This document shows positions 1 through 7,600 of a DNA stretch of 13,762 bases, in pieces. The notes beneath the pieces were generated by a model that worked only from the letters and a program-made list of their open reading frames with translations, ran no database searches and was not told the origin of the DNA. Where the stretch lies: NCBI GenBank assembly GCA_023429565.1, contig JAEZDJ010000049.1, positions 1 through 13,762 on the forward strand, in the 5' to 3' direction. This DNA is from Actinomycetes bacterium. Lineage in GTDB: Bacteria; Actinomycetota; Coriobacteriia; Coriobacteriales; Eggerthellaceae. How positions within the stretch are numbered: the stretch's first letter is position 1; the number at the start of each line of letters is the position of its first letter. The position numbers and the translations under genes were made by a program.

Positions 1-364
1 AATGGCGTTCCTCTCCTCCCTGCGAGACGGGCCTCAGGGGTTCCTCCGAAGATGGCTTTCGCCCGCCTGGTCCCTGCCTGTCGCGGCTGGACGGGTCCTC
101 CTTTTGGGCGGGCGGCGTGATCCTCGCCTGCAAGCATGCCTGTTCTCCCTTTTTCACGGAGGGAAGGATGTGCTGCCGTCAAAGGCCTCCTCTGGCGGTC
201 ATCAGGTGCGGTTTGTGCGTGAAAACCTGCCCGTTCTTCGGCGAAGGGCGGCGGGATGTCGTACAATGGCCCCGTTTAAGAGAATTCCGCCGTTTCTGCA
301 CGGAGGGGAACGCGCCGTCGCGAACCGGTCGATGGCATTGCTAGCAAGGAGACAGACAAGCGCT
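1..364. other. Non-coding leader region upstream of aspS
   Basis: No convincing gene is seen here. The aspS frame stays open back to position 2, but the upstream translation is Arg/Gly/Pro-rich and matches no AspRS N-terminus. A TACAAT hexamer at 262-267 is a possible -10 box for aspS, but no good -35 lies 16-18 bp upstream of it. No T-box core was found. Confidence 0.5.
262..267 (+). promoter_or_regulatory. Possible -10 box for aspS
   Basis: TACAAT lies about 100 bp upstream of the aspS ATG. No matching -35 is visible; TTCTTC at 234-239 is too far away (22 bp spacer). It is only a weak candidate, kept because nothing better is seen in the leader. Confidence 0.25.
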
Positions 365-2143
365 ATGGCAGATTTTAAAAACGAGTACTGCATGCATACC
401 GCCACCTGCGGAGAATTGCGGAAAGACGACGTTGACCGCGCGGTCGTGCTGACAGGATGGGCATGGCACAACCGCGATCACGGCGGCCTCATCTTCATCG
501 ACCTGCGCGACCGTACGGGATACACGCAGGTTGTCGTCGATCCCGACTGCGTGAGCGTCGAGGACTTCGCCAAGGCCGAGCATGTGGGTCGCGAATACGT
601 GCTCATGATCGCGGGCACGGTGCGCTCGCGAGGAGCCGAGAGCGTGAACCCTGCCATGGACACGGGCGACATTGAGGTGCTGGCAAGCTCGGTCGAGGTC
701 TTGAACACGTCAGTCACCCCGCCGTTCTCCATTGAGGACGGTATCGAGACCGACGAGATCACGCGCATGAAGTGGCGCTATCTCGACATCCGCCGCCCTG
801 AGATGTTCGAGGCGCTTCATCTGCGCCACACGGTGGCCCAAGCCATGCGCCAGGCGCTCAACGAACGCGGCTTTCTTGAGGTCGAGACGCCTATCCTGGC
901 AAATTCCACGCCAGAGGGCGCGCGCGACTATATCGTGCCAAGCCGCCCGAATCCGGGCAAGTTCTACGCGCTTCCCCAAAGCCCTCAGCAGTTCAAGCAG
1001 ATGCTCATGGTGGGTGGCGTCGAGCGGTATTATCAGATTGCCCGCTGCTTTCGCGACGAGGATCTGAGAGCCGACCGCCAGCCTGAGTTCACGCAGGTGG
1101 ACATTGAGATGAGCTTCGTTGAGGAGCAGGATGTCCTGAGCCTCATGGAGGACGTCATGGCCGAGGTGCTGTCTGCCGTTGGCGTGGCGCATTCCTTCCC
1201 CTTGCCGCGCATGCCCTATGCCGAGGCCATGGAGCGTTTTGGCTGTGATCGTCCCGACACCCGCTTTGGCATGGAGCTTCAGGACATCACCGACATCGTC
1301 AAGAACACCGGGTTCAAGGTGTTTTCGAGCGTCGCGCAATCCGGGGGCGTGGTCAAGGCCATCAACGCGAAGGGCGCGGGCGACTGGAGCCGCGGCGAGG
1401 TCGAGAAGCTTGCGGACATCGCTGCCGCCAACGGTGCGAAGGGCATGGCATGGATCGCCTTCACGACGGACGGCAAGGAGAAGAGCCCAATCATCAAGTT
1501 CTTCAGCGAGGACGAGTTCGCCGAGCTGAAGAAGGCCATGGAAGTGGAACCGGGAGATCTTCTGCTGTTCGCAGCCGACGAGCGAGAGGTTGCGAATGCC
1601 GTGCTGAGCGCCCTGCGCCTGCACATGGCCGAAGCTCTCGGCATCCCGCGCGAAGGGCACAACCTCCTCTGGGTGGTGAACTTCCCCATGTTCCGATATG
1701 ACGAGACCGAGAAGCGCTATGCGGCGGAGCATCATCCGTTCACCCAGATACGCTTCGAGGACGTCGACAAGATAGAGGATGCTCCCCTCGAGTGTGGAAG
1801 CTATTCCTATGACTTGATCATGGATGGCTTTGAGGCCGGAGGCGGCACCATCCGCATCCATAACGCCGACATGCAGCGCCGGGTGCTGCGTCGCCTGGGC
1901 CTTTCTGACGAGGAGATAGACGAAAAGTTCGGGCATCTCATCCATGCGCTTGAGCTGGGCGCTCCGCCGCACGGCGGAATTGCGCTGGGCCTTGATCGTC
2001 TCGTCATGCTCCTGGCGGGCAAGCAGTCCATTCGCGACGTCATCGCCTTTCCGAAGACGAGCAGTGCGAGCGACCCGATGACGGGTTCTCCCAGTGCCGT
2101 GACCGGCCGTCAGCTCAAGGACGTGAGCCTGCGCACGCTCTGA
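365..2143 (+). CDS. aspS: Aspartyl-tRNA synthetase (bacterial type, probably non-discriminating)
   Basis: This class IIb synthetase charges tRNA-Asp with aspartate in the cytoplasm. The start is ATG 365 (MADFKNEY), with AAGGAG at 346-351; the resulting 592 aa match the usual ~590 aa of bacterial AspRS. The N-terminal OB-fold anticodon-binding domain (about residues 15-115) contains RDHGGLIFIDLRDR. Class II motif 2 is seen as FRDEDLRADRQPEFTQ (229-244), preceded by QSPQQFKQML. A bacterial GAD insertion occupies roughly 290-410. Motif 3 is GGIALGLDRLVML near residue 537. His39 sits where discriminating enzymes such as E. coli AspRS have Leu; in the literature His there is linked to relaxed specificity, so Asp-tRNA(Asn) may also be made. 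The gene looks monocistronic: non-coding leader upstream, convergent gene downstream. Confidence 0.97.
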   Translation: MADFKNEYCMHTATCGELRKDDVDRAVVLTGWAWHNRDHGGLIFIDLRDRTGYTQVVVDPDCVSVEDFAKAEHVGREYVLMIAGTVRSRGAESVNPAMDTGDIEVLASSVEVLNTSVTPPFSIEDGIETDEITRMKWRYLDIRRPEMFEALHLRHTVAQAMRQALNERGFLEVETPILANSTPEGARDYIVPSRPNPGKFYALPQSPQQFKQMLMVGGVERYYQIARCFRDEDLRADRQPEFTQVDIEMSFVEEQDVLSLMEDVMAEVLSAVGVAHSFPLPRMPYAEAMERFGCDRPDTRFGMELQDITDIVKNTGFKVFSSVAQSGGVVKAINAKGAGDWSRGEVEKLADIAAANGAKGMAWIAFTTDGKEKSPIIKFFSEDEFAELKKAMEVEPGDLLLFAADEREVANAVLSALRLHMAEALGIPREGHNLLWVVNFPMFRYDETEKRYAAEHHPFTQIRFEDVDKIEDAPLECGSYSYDLIMDGFEAGGGTIRIHNADMQRRVLRRLGLSDEEIDEKFGHLIHALELGAPPHGGIALGLDRLVMLLAGKQSIRDVIAFPKTSSASDPMTGSPSAVTGRQLKDVSLRTL

Positions 2144-2180
2144 GAGTCGCGGCTTGGGTTTGAATTCCCGGTTGCATGAG

Positions 2181-2220
2181 ACAGCCCCGTCGATGCCTGG
2201 AAAGGCTCCGGCGGGGCTGT
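2181..2220. terminator. GC-rich hairpin between convergent aspS and radical SAM genes
   Basis: ACAGCCCCG (2181-2189) pairs perfectly with CGGGGCTGT (2212-2220), and the loop can form a small inner stem (GCCT/AGGC). It lies 37 bp after the aspS stop, in the 161-bp convergent gap. On the + strand it is followed by TGGGGTTTGGG, and neither side has a real U-tract. It is therefore a weak intrinsic terminator candidate, possibly serving both genes. Confidence 0.45.
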
Positions 2221-2304
2221 TGGGGTTTGGGGGCGAGGGCTGCTTCCCGAAGCGTGCAGCGGGGGCGCGTCATTATGCGCTTCGAGAAGGCTGCGAGCCT
2301 GGGA

Positions 2305-3768
2305 TCAGGCGGCCGGCTTGTCCTTGGCGGTTGGAGCCGACTCGACTGCGTGTCGTTGGCGTCCCATCCGGTCGAGTTTCTTCTTGTCCGTCTCCGCCAT
2401 TCCCTGCCCGACGTCCTGGCGCTTTCCGTGCAGCGGATCGGCCGGATCGGTCCAGAGATGCTCTGCGACAGGGGCCCACGCCTCGATTGAGCGCGTGCAT
2501 TTGTCGCAGAGCGCGCGGGCGCTTTCCTGCTCTTGCAGATCGGTTGACTTGGCTCCGGTCGCTTCCACCATGTCGGCCAAGGCGCCTTGGTTTTCCAGGA
2601 TGGGACACGGACGCAAAAGGTTGTCGTTGAACGGCTGGTTCTCGTAATAGGCCATGAAAATGGGAGAGCGCAACGCGTCGATCAGGGAAACGTCGCGTAT
2701 GTTTGCGTTTGCGTAATGGGCGAAGACGCAGGGCTCCACGTCGCCTGCGGCATTGATGTGCAGGTAGCGCCGTCCTCCGGCGATGCAGCCGCCCACGAAT
2801 TCCCCGTCGTTCTGAAAATCAAGCGTGAAAAGCGGTTTCTTGTCTCGCATCTCGCGGACGAAATGATAGAGGTGCTCGCGTTGGTCGGCCTTGACCATGA
2901 GCTCGGTGGGCGAGTCCACGCCGACGGGCATGTAGGTGAATATCCAGGCGAACAGCACGCCCTGTCCGATCATCCAGTCAAAGAACTCTTCGGAGGCTAT
3001 GGAGCTTGCGTTTTTGCTCGTGTAGCAGCACGACACGCCGAACGGCAGCCCATGCTGCTTGAGCAGGCTCATTGCCTCTTTGACCTTGCCATACGTTCCC
3101 TCGCCCCGCCGAGCGTCGGTGGCTTCCTCGAAGCCCTCAACGCTGATGGCTGGAATGAAGTTTTTCACGCGAAGCATGTCCTGGCAAAAGTCTTCGTCGA
3201 TGAGCGTGGCGTTGGTGAACGAGAGGAACGAGCAGTCGGGATGTGCTGCGCAGAGCGCGATGACGTCCTTCTTGCGCACGAGGGGCTCTCCGCCCGTGTA
3301 GATGTACACATGGGTTCCCAGCTCGGTTCCTTGGTTGATGATCGAGTCCAGTTCGTCGTAGCTCAGGTTTTCGTGGTGGCCGTATTCCGCGGCCCAGCAT
3401 CCCGTGCAGTGCAGGTTGCAGGCGCTTGTGGGGTCCATGAGGATGGCCCAAGGAATGTTGCACTGATATTTCTCACGCATGGCTTCCTGCTTCGGCCAGG
3501 CTAAAAGGTTGCCGTCGATGAGGAACGTCTTTATCAGATCGTTTCGCACGGTGGGGTTGAGCTCCAGAAGGCGCATGATGAGCTGATACCAGTTGTTCTT
3601 CTCGTCGAGTGCGTTTCGAAAGGCGAGGCGCTGGCTGGGGAAGAGGTCTGAGGGGGCGACTTTGTCCAGCAACCCCATAATCTTGGCGGCGCGAGGCTCG
3701 GGATCTTCCAGGAAATAGTCGAGGGTCTTCTCGAGTGCGGCGCGTTTGATTTGTTCGGTTGCTTTCAT
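2305..3768 (-). CDS. Radical SAM protein with SPASM-like C-terminal cysteines
   Basis: 487 aa. The radical SAM signature is CNLHCTGC (Cys117, Cys121, Cys124; CxxxCxxC), the [4Fe-4S] site that cleaves S-adenosylmethionine. It is followed by the SAM-binding YTGGEPL motif (157-163). About 115 residues of mostly helical sequence precede the core. After the barrel come Cys328, Cys347 (GDVEPC), Cys388 (CPIL) and Cys421/Cys424 (CDKC), a SPASM-like pattern that probably binds auxiliary Fe-S clusters. The last ~40 residues are charged and probably disordered. ATG 3768 is preceded by AAAGGTGAG. The substrate cannot be named: SPASM-type enzymes modify peptides, haem precursors or protein residues, and no precursor peptide is evident nearby. 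The gene is divergent from a TetR regulator and carries a palindrome in its leader, so local repression by that regulator is likely (inference). Confidence 0.9.
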   Translation of the reverse strand: MKATEQIKRAALEKTLDYFLEDPEPRAAKIMGLLDKVAPSDLFPSQRLAFRNALDEKNNWYQLIMRLLELNPTVRNDLIKTFLIDGNLLAWPKQEAMREKYQCNIPWAILMDPTSACNLHCTGCWAAEYGHHENLSYDELDSIINQGTELGTHVYIYTGGEPLVRKKDVIALCAAHPDCSFLSFTNATLIDEDFCQDMLRVKNFIPAISVEGFEEATDARRGEGTYGKVKEAMSLLKQHGLPFGVSCCYTSKNASSIASEEFFDWMIGQGVLFAWIFTYMPVGVDSPTELMVKADQREHLYHFVREMRDKKPLFTLDFQNDGEFVGGCIAGGRRYLHINAAGDVEPCVFAHYANANIRDVSLIDALRSPIFMAYYENQPFNDNLLRPCPILENQGALADMVEATGAKSTDLQEQESARALCDKCTRSIEAWAPVAEHLWTDPADPLHGKRQDVGQGMAETDKKKLDRMGRQRHAVESAPTAKDKPAA

Positions 3769-3787
3769 CGCTCACCTTTCTCGTATT

Positions 3788-3811
3788 TTTATTCTACATA
3801 TGTTGAATAAA
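3788..3811. promoter_or_regulatory. 24-bp palindromic operator, likely TetR-family binding site
   Basis: The site reads TTTATTC, T, ACATATGT, T, GAATAAA. The two halves are perfectly complementary except for one T/T position in each arm. It lies 20 bp upstream of the radical SAM ATG and just downstream of that gene's -10 box, so a bound dimer would block initiation or elongation. It is AT-rich in a GC-rich window. Assignment to the adjacent TetR protein is by position. Confidence 0.75.
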
Positions 3812-3823
3812 CCTCTTGCGACG

Positions 3824-3851
3824 ATTATAGTAAGGGTCAGATTAAAGACAA
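3824..3851 (-). promoter_or_regulatory. Sigma-70-type promoter of the radical SAM gene
   Basis: Read on the minus strand, TTGTCT (3846-3851) is followed by a 16-bp spacer and a consensus TATAAT (3824-3829). Transcription should start near 3816-3818, directly beside the palindrome at 3788-3811. This is the best promoter match in the window. Confidence 0.75.
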
Positions 3852-3870
3852 TTGCCAGTTCGGTATCAAA

Positions 3871-3886
3871 CGTGGCTTATGCCACG
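3871..3886. repeat. Small perfect inverted repeat upstream of the tetR gene
   Basis: CGTGGC, TTAT, GCCACG: a perfect 6-bp stem with a 4-nt loop, 27 bp before the tetR ATG. It could be a 5'-UTR hairpin or a second regulator site. It shares no sequence with the 24-bp palindrome. Confidence 0.4.
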
Positions 3887-3913
3887 CATTGAAGACGATT
3901 GGGGCGCATTGCC

Positions 3914-4543
3914 ATGAGAAGGTACGATGAGGGGAGCCGGCGAGCCGCTGACCGCCGAGTTGTGCGCACAAAGAAGGCGATCCGCGAAGCCTTCATGGGG
4001 CTCGTTCAAGAACGCGACTACGAGAAGATCACCGTTGCCTCGATCGCGCGCGAAGCCGACATCGATCGAAAGACATTCTATCTTCATTACGGATCGGTCG
4101 ACGATGTTGTGGATGAGCTGATACATGAGGAGGCAGAGCGCCTCCTCGACATCCTGCGAGGAGAGACGTTCTTCGAGGGTGGGCGCGTGGACGTGGCCGA
4201 CCTGTTCTCGAAGCTGAGCATCGGACTTGCTCAGAACCTTTCCCACACCAAACGCATGGCCGAGCATGTTTCGGCTGACGTCATTCTGAAAAAGATAGAA
4301 GGCCCCCTGACCGATGCTCTGATAGAGGATGACGGCCTGGGCCTGGGCGCCATGGGGCCTTACCTTGGCTACTGCGTGTCGTTTTTCATCGCGGGGCTGC
4401 TGGCCGTGTACCGAAGGTGGCTTCTCACGGATTCGGAGATACCGCTTGAAGACCTGTCGGCCGTCGCGAGCGCCGCCACGCTCGTGGGGGTGAACGGCAT
4501 CTTGCAGGACCGGCGTCTCGCCACGCTGGTTGCCACGCCGTGA
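3914..4543 (+). CDS. TetR/AcrR-family transcriptional regulator
   Basis: 209 aa from ATG 3914 (MRRYDEG). An in-frame TTG at 3899 would add five residues; ATG is preferred because GGGG precedes it by about 8 bp and the conserved domain begins at residue ~15. The N-terminal domain is classic TetR: RTKKAIREAFMGL as helix 1, then the helix-turn-helix at about 39-58 (ITVASIAREADIDRKTFYLHYG). The C-terminal ligand/dimerisation domain (about 70-205) is variable and gives no ligand clue. It is divergent from the radical SAM gene, with a 24-bp palindrome in between. By the usual logic of the family it should repress that gene, and possibly itself, until an effector binds; the effector is unknown. Confidence 0.92.
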   Translation: MRRYDEGSRRAADRRVVRTKKAIREAFMGLVQERDYEKITVASIAREADIDRKTFYLHYGSVDDVVDELIHEEAERLLDILRGETFFEGGRVDVADLFSKLSIGLAQNLSHTKRMAEHVSADVILKKIEGPLTDALIEDDGLGLGAMGPYLGYCVSFFIAGLLAVYRRWLLTDSEIPLEDLSAVASAATLVGVNGILQDRRLATLVATP

Positions 4544-4606
4544 CGGTGTCTGTGGACATTTGGTTGCTTCAGAAGCCGGGTCCCCGCAGAAAAGCGAAGA
4601 GTCGTC

Positions 4607-4612
4607 TATACT
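4607..4612 (+). promoter_or_regulatory. Probable -10 box for ffs
   Basis: TATACT lies 20 bp before the first paired base of the SRP RNA, which would put the transcript start near 4619 and leave a short 5' leader to be trimmed. No clear -35 is visible at 16-18 bp spacing. Confidence 0.4.
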
Positions 4613-4631
4613 GAAGCGGTTGTGATTCTGA

Positions 4632-4740
4632 GTATCCCGGATGGGCCGGGGCGGCACCATGTTCCGAACCTGGTCAGGTCCGGAAGGAAGCAGCCATAAG
4701 GGACCGCTGGCGAGCGCCCCTGCCTATCCGGGATACTTTT
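4632..4740 (+). ncRNA. ffs: Signal recognition particle RNA (4.5S, small bacterial type)
   Basis: The universally conserved apical SRP loop is present as GGTCAGGTCCGGAAGGAAGC (4672-4691), followed by AGCC; this matches E. coli 4.5S RNA in the Ffh-binding region. The ends pair over 11 bp: GTATCCCGGAT (4632-4642) with ATCCGGGATAC (4726-4736), giving the expected single long hairpin of about 105 nt without an Alu domain. The closing helix runs straight into TTTT, so it can double as the terminator. Exact 5' and 3' ends are estimates. It works with Ffh and FtsY in co-translational membrane targeting. Confidence 0.95.
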
Positions 4741-4766
4741 GTATACTTGTTCGATCCAAGGACGCC

Positions 4767-5504
4767 ATGGATATCATCAACTTTTTCGTCAATCTGCTTT
4801 CTGACCCGCGCGGAGCCATCGCGGGCTGGATCGTCGCGCTCGGACCCCTTTGGGTGTACTCCCCGCTGTTTCTCATCGTTTTCATCGAGACGGGACTGGT
4901 GTTCTTTCCCTTCCTGCCCGGAGATTCGCTGCTGTTTGCCGCAGGGGTGTTCTCGGCCGATGGCGGCGGGCTGAACATCGGGGCGACGCTTGTGGTGTTT
5001 TATGTCGCGGCGATTTTAGGCAATACCTCGAACTACTGGATTGCGCGTCTGTTTGGCAGCCGCATCATCGATTCGGGCAGGGTCAAGGCCCTCACGCCCG
5101 AACGCATGGCAAAGCTGGACCGCTTTTTTGAAAGGTATGGCGGGCTGACCATCGTCATCACGCGGTTCATGCCGTTTTTCCGCACGTTCGCTCCCTTCGT
5201 TGCGGGCACGGGGCATATGAATTTTGGCAAATTCACGCTGTTCAATGTGCTGGGCGGCGTGTCGTGGGTGAGCCTGTTCGTGTTGGCGGGATATTTCTTT
5301 GGCGGCATCCCCCTGGTGCAGGACCACTTTGAGGTCATTGTCCTGGGCATCGTGGCCATATCGGTTGCGCCGGCACTCGTCGGCGCCATCAAGGCAGCTC
5401 TTGGCTCGAGGAAGTCCGGCGGCGCGCCCTCGAAGGGCGCGCATGCGACGTCGGAAGCCGAAGGACGCGGCCTGCACGCGAAGCAGGAGTCTGACGCGGA
5501 GTAG
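4767..5504 (+). CDS. DedA-family membrane protein (SNARE-associated/VTT domain)
   Basis: 245 aa from ATG 4767. Earlier in-frame starts would fall inside ffs, so this start is chosen; AAGGA at 4758-4762 is unusually close (4 nt). DedA proteins are polytopic inner-membrane proteins, some shown to flip undecaprenyl phosphate or phosphatidylethanolamine. Seen here: the family signature ETG followed by FFPFLPGDSLLF (residues ~41-56), the GNTSNYWIARLFG segment (~85-97), and RFMPFFRTFAPFVAGTGHM (~130-148) with its conserved Arg/Pro/Gly. Hydrophobic segments lie at about 18-40, 45-62, 70-88, 150-175 and 180-205. The C-terminal ~35 residues are charged and cytoplasmic-like. It starts 27 bp after ffs and may share read-through from it. 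Confidence 0.93.
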   Translation: MDIINFFVNLLSDPRGAIAGWIVALGPLWVYSPLFLIVFIETGLVFFPFLPGDSLLFAAGVFSADGGGLNIGATLVVFYVAAILGNTSNYWIARLFGSRIIDSGRVKALTPERMAKLDRFFERYGGLTIVITRFMPFFRTFAPFVAGTGHMNFGKFTLFNVLGGVSWVSLFVLAGYFFGGIPLVQDHFEVIVLGIVAISVAPALVGAIKAALGSRKSGGAPSKGAHATSEAEGRGLHAKQESDAE

Positions 5505-5568
5505 CGGGCAAGCCGTCATGGGCGGGAATGAAGGGACACGGAGACTGACGGGATAGTGGGCGCAGACG

Positions 5569-7551
5569 ATGGCAGAATCACTCTATAGAAAATACCGGCC
5601 GCAGATATTCGAAGACGTTGTCGGCCAGGAACATATCGAGCGTACGATCAAGAACGCCATCGAGCAGGACAAGGTGAGCCATGCCTACCTGTTCACCGGT
5701 CCGCGCGGCACGGGCAAGACGACCACGGCACGCCTCTTGGCCAAGGCATTGCTCTGCGAGAAGGCTCCGACGCCCGAACCGGACGGCTCCTGCGAGGATT
5801 GCCGGATGATCGCGGCGGGGGAGCACCCCGACGTCTACGAGCTGGATGCCGCGAGCCGCACCGGCGTGGAGAATGTGCGCGAGGAGATCATCGGCCGAGT
5901 GCAGTTTGCACCCACGCGCGGCGGCTGCAAGGTGTATATCATCGACGAGGTCCATATGCTGTCGACGGCAGCGTTCAACGCGCTTCTGAAGACGCTGGAG
6001 GAGCCGCCGAGCCACGTCGTGTTCATCCTGTGCACCACCGACCCCCAGAAGGTTCCCGAAACCATTCACTCGCGTTGCCAGCGCTTTGACTTTCGGCGCA
6101 TCTCTTCCGAGTCCATCGTGTCGCGTCTGGGCGCCATCTGCGTGTCTGAGGGAGTGGAATTCGAGGGAGAGGCGCTTGACCTCATCGCCCATCGGGCGGA
6201 AGGAGGCATGCGCAATGCCTTGACGTCCCTTGAGCAGCTCATCGCGTTCGGGGAAGGCAAGGTGACGCTCGAGACGGCCGAGCGCCTCCTGGGCGGCCTC
6301 GACACGAGCGATCTGGCAGAGATCGTGGCTGCCATCGGGCAGCGCGACGCGGCCACGTGCTTCCGCTGGACGGCCGATTACGTGGAGACAGGCGCCGATC
6401 TGGCACAGTTTACCCGCGATCTTGCAGAGCATGTCCGGAACATGTACGTGCTCTGCCTCACGGATGCCGACGTGGCCTTGGAGGTGAGCGATGCGACGCG
6501 CCGTCAGCTGACGCATGAGCTGCAATGGTTCGGTCCCGATCGCCTCGCGCGCCTGCTGGGCGTTCTTGGCGAGCTGTCGGCCGAGCTCAAGACGTCCACC
6601 AATCCACGTCTTTCGTTCGAGATAGCGCTCACGCGCATGGTGCGCCCGGACTCCGACCTGACGCTTGCCGCGCTCGCGGAGCGCATCGAGGCGCTGGAGT
6701 CGGGATATTCCGCTGCCGCCCATGTGATGGGAGGGGGCTCTCCTGCTCCGTCTGCCCCCGTGGAGGCACGGGCGGAATCGATGTCCGCACCGCTTCGGGA
6801 GTCCGATCCAGCGCGGGCGGGCGGTCGTGCCTCGACTCCTGCGTCCACGCCGGCACCTGCGCCTGAACACGTTCCAGCCGGAGAGTCCTCTCCTGCTGCG
6901 AGTGCCGTGCGCGCGTCTGCCGGGCTTGCGGAGAGCTTGAGCAATCCGGCGGCGTTGCAGCGTCTGTGGCAGGCTGCGCTCATGGCCCTCAAGAAGAACA
7001 AGGCGGCATACGGCGTGCTGTTCCTCAACACGAAGGCCGTCTATGACGCGGCAAGCGGCATGCTTGCCATCGAGTTTCCTGCAGAGAACTCCTTTGCGTT
7101 CAAGGCCGTCCAGAAGCCCGACGTGCAGGATGCCGTTTCCCTCGCCCTCCAGCAGGCGTGCGGCGAAGCGCCGGCGTTTCAGTATACCCAGGCGCAGGGC
7201 AACGGCCCCTCTCCAAAAGCGGCTGAGGCTCCCGTTCCGTCCCGACCAGCTGCGGCATCCGTCGCTCCGTCTCGCGTTCCTCCCGTCGCCTTCGTCGCGC
7301 CGGAGCCCGACTTGCCCCCGGTCGATGCCTATGACATTCCCCCGTATGAGGACGAGTCTCTTCCTGAAGAGGGGTTTTCTGCCCCGAACGCCCCTTCGCG
7401 GCCCGGGCATGATCCTGTGCAGCAGACGCGCAAGGCGCCCGAGCCGACGCCTTCGGGGGATGCTTCGCATTCTCCCGAGCCGGACGGTGACCTGCATGCT
7501 GCACTGGCTGCCGGGTTTGGCGACGGGGTTGTTGTGGAAGAAGTGCGGTAG
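5569..7551 (+). CDS. dnaX: DNA polymerase III subunit gamma/tau
   Basis: 660 aa, the clamp-loader ATPase of the replisome. Walker A is GPRGTGKT (44-51) and Walker B IIDEVH (124-129); the SRC arginine-finger motif is at 168-170 (HSRCQRFDF). The zinc module between them reads Cys63, x8, Asp72, x2, Cys75, x2, Cys78: the second Cys of the usual four is Asp. AAA+ lid and collar regions follow to about 360. An Ala/Pro-rich linker (~385-465) leads to a conserved C-terminal domain (~470-550, PAALQRLWQAAL onward), then a Pro/acidic tail. No A-rich slippery heptamer for making a short gamma form was seen, so a single long product is likely. It is first of a dnaX-ybaB-recR run, an order conserved in many bacteria. 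No strong ribosome-binding site precedes ATG 5569. Confidence 0.97.
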   Translation: MAESLYRKYRPQIFEDVVGQEHIERTIKNAIEQDKVSHAYLFTGPRGTGKTTTARLLAKALLCEKAPTPEPDGSCEDCRMIAAGEHPDVYELDAASRTGVENVREEIIGRVQFAPTRGGCKVYIIDEVHMLSTAAFNALLKTLEEPPSHVVFILCTTDPQKVPETIHSRCQRFDFRRISSESIVSRLGAICVSEGVEFEGEALDLIAHRAEGGMRNALTSLEQLIAFGEGKVTLETAERLLGGLDTSDLAEIVAAIGQRDAATCFRWTADYVETGADLAQFTRDLAEHVRNMYVLCLTDADVALEVSDATRRQLTHELQWFGPDRLARLLGVLGELSAELKTSTNPRLSFEIALTRMVRPDSDLTLAALAERIEALESGYSAAAHVMGGGSPAPSAPVEARAESMSAPLRESDPARAGGRASTPASTPAPAPEHVPAGESSPAASAVRASAGLAESLSNPAALQRLWQAALMALKKNKAAYGVLFLNTKAVYDAASGMLAIEFPAENSFAFKAVQKPDVQDAVSLALQQACGEAPAFQYTQAQGNGPSPKAAEAPVPSRPAAASVAPSRVPPVAFVAPEPDLPPVDAYDIPPYEDESLPEEGFSAPNAPSRPGHDPVQQTRKAPEPTPSGDASHSPEPDGDLHAALAAGFGDGVVVEEVR

Positions 7552-7600
7552 ACTGTCGTAGGCGGTCCGGACCAACCGGTGACGAAGAAGGAGAAGTCCC

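Noticed and set aside
117..344. Short plus-strand frame containing CGLCVKTCP, resembling a ferredoxin motif
   Set aside because: Only one partial motif, no ribosome-binding site and no further fold; likely chance in the aspS leader.
2..364. N-terminal extension of AspRS from position 2
   Set aside because: It would add 121 residues with no AspRS similarity; ATG 365 with AAGGAG gives the normal length.
710..1972. A 420-aa open frame antisense to aspS
   Set aside because: It mirrors aspS codons; high GC keeps the opposite frame open. Composition is His/Arg/Leu-rich with no family motif.
2587..3504. A 305-aa plus-strand frame
   Set aside because: Antisense to the radical SAM gene, whose CxxxCxxC and GGEP motifs fix the true frame.
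4741..4765. T-loop-like GTTCGATCC suggesting a tRNA
   Set aside because: No acceptor, anticodon or D arms can be built around it.
4641..4766. N-terminal extension of the DedA protein
   Set aside because: It would translate the SRP RNA gene; ATG 4767 gives a normal DedA N-terminus.
6960..7060. Programmed frameshift site in dnaX
   Set aside because: No A-rich slippery heptamer is present; the AAGAAGAACAAGG stretch does not fit the known slip pattern.
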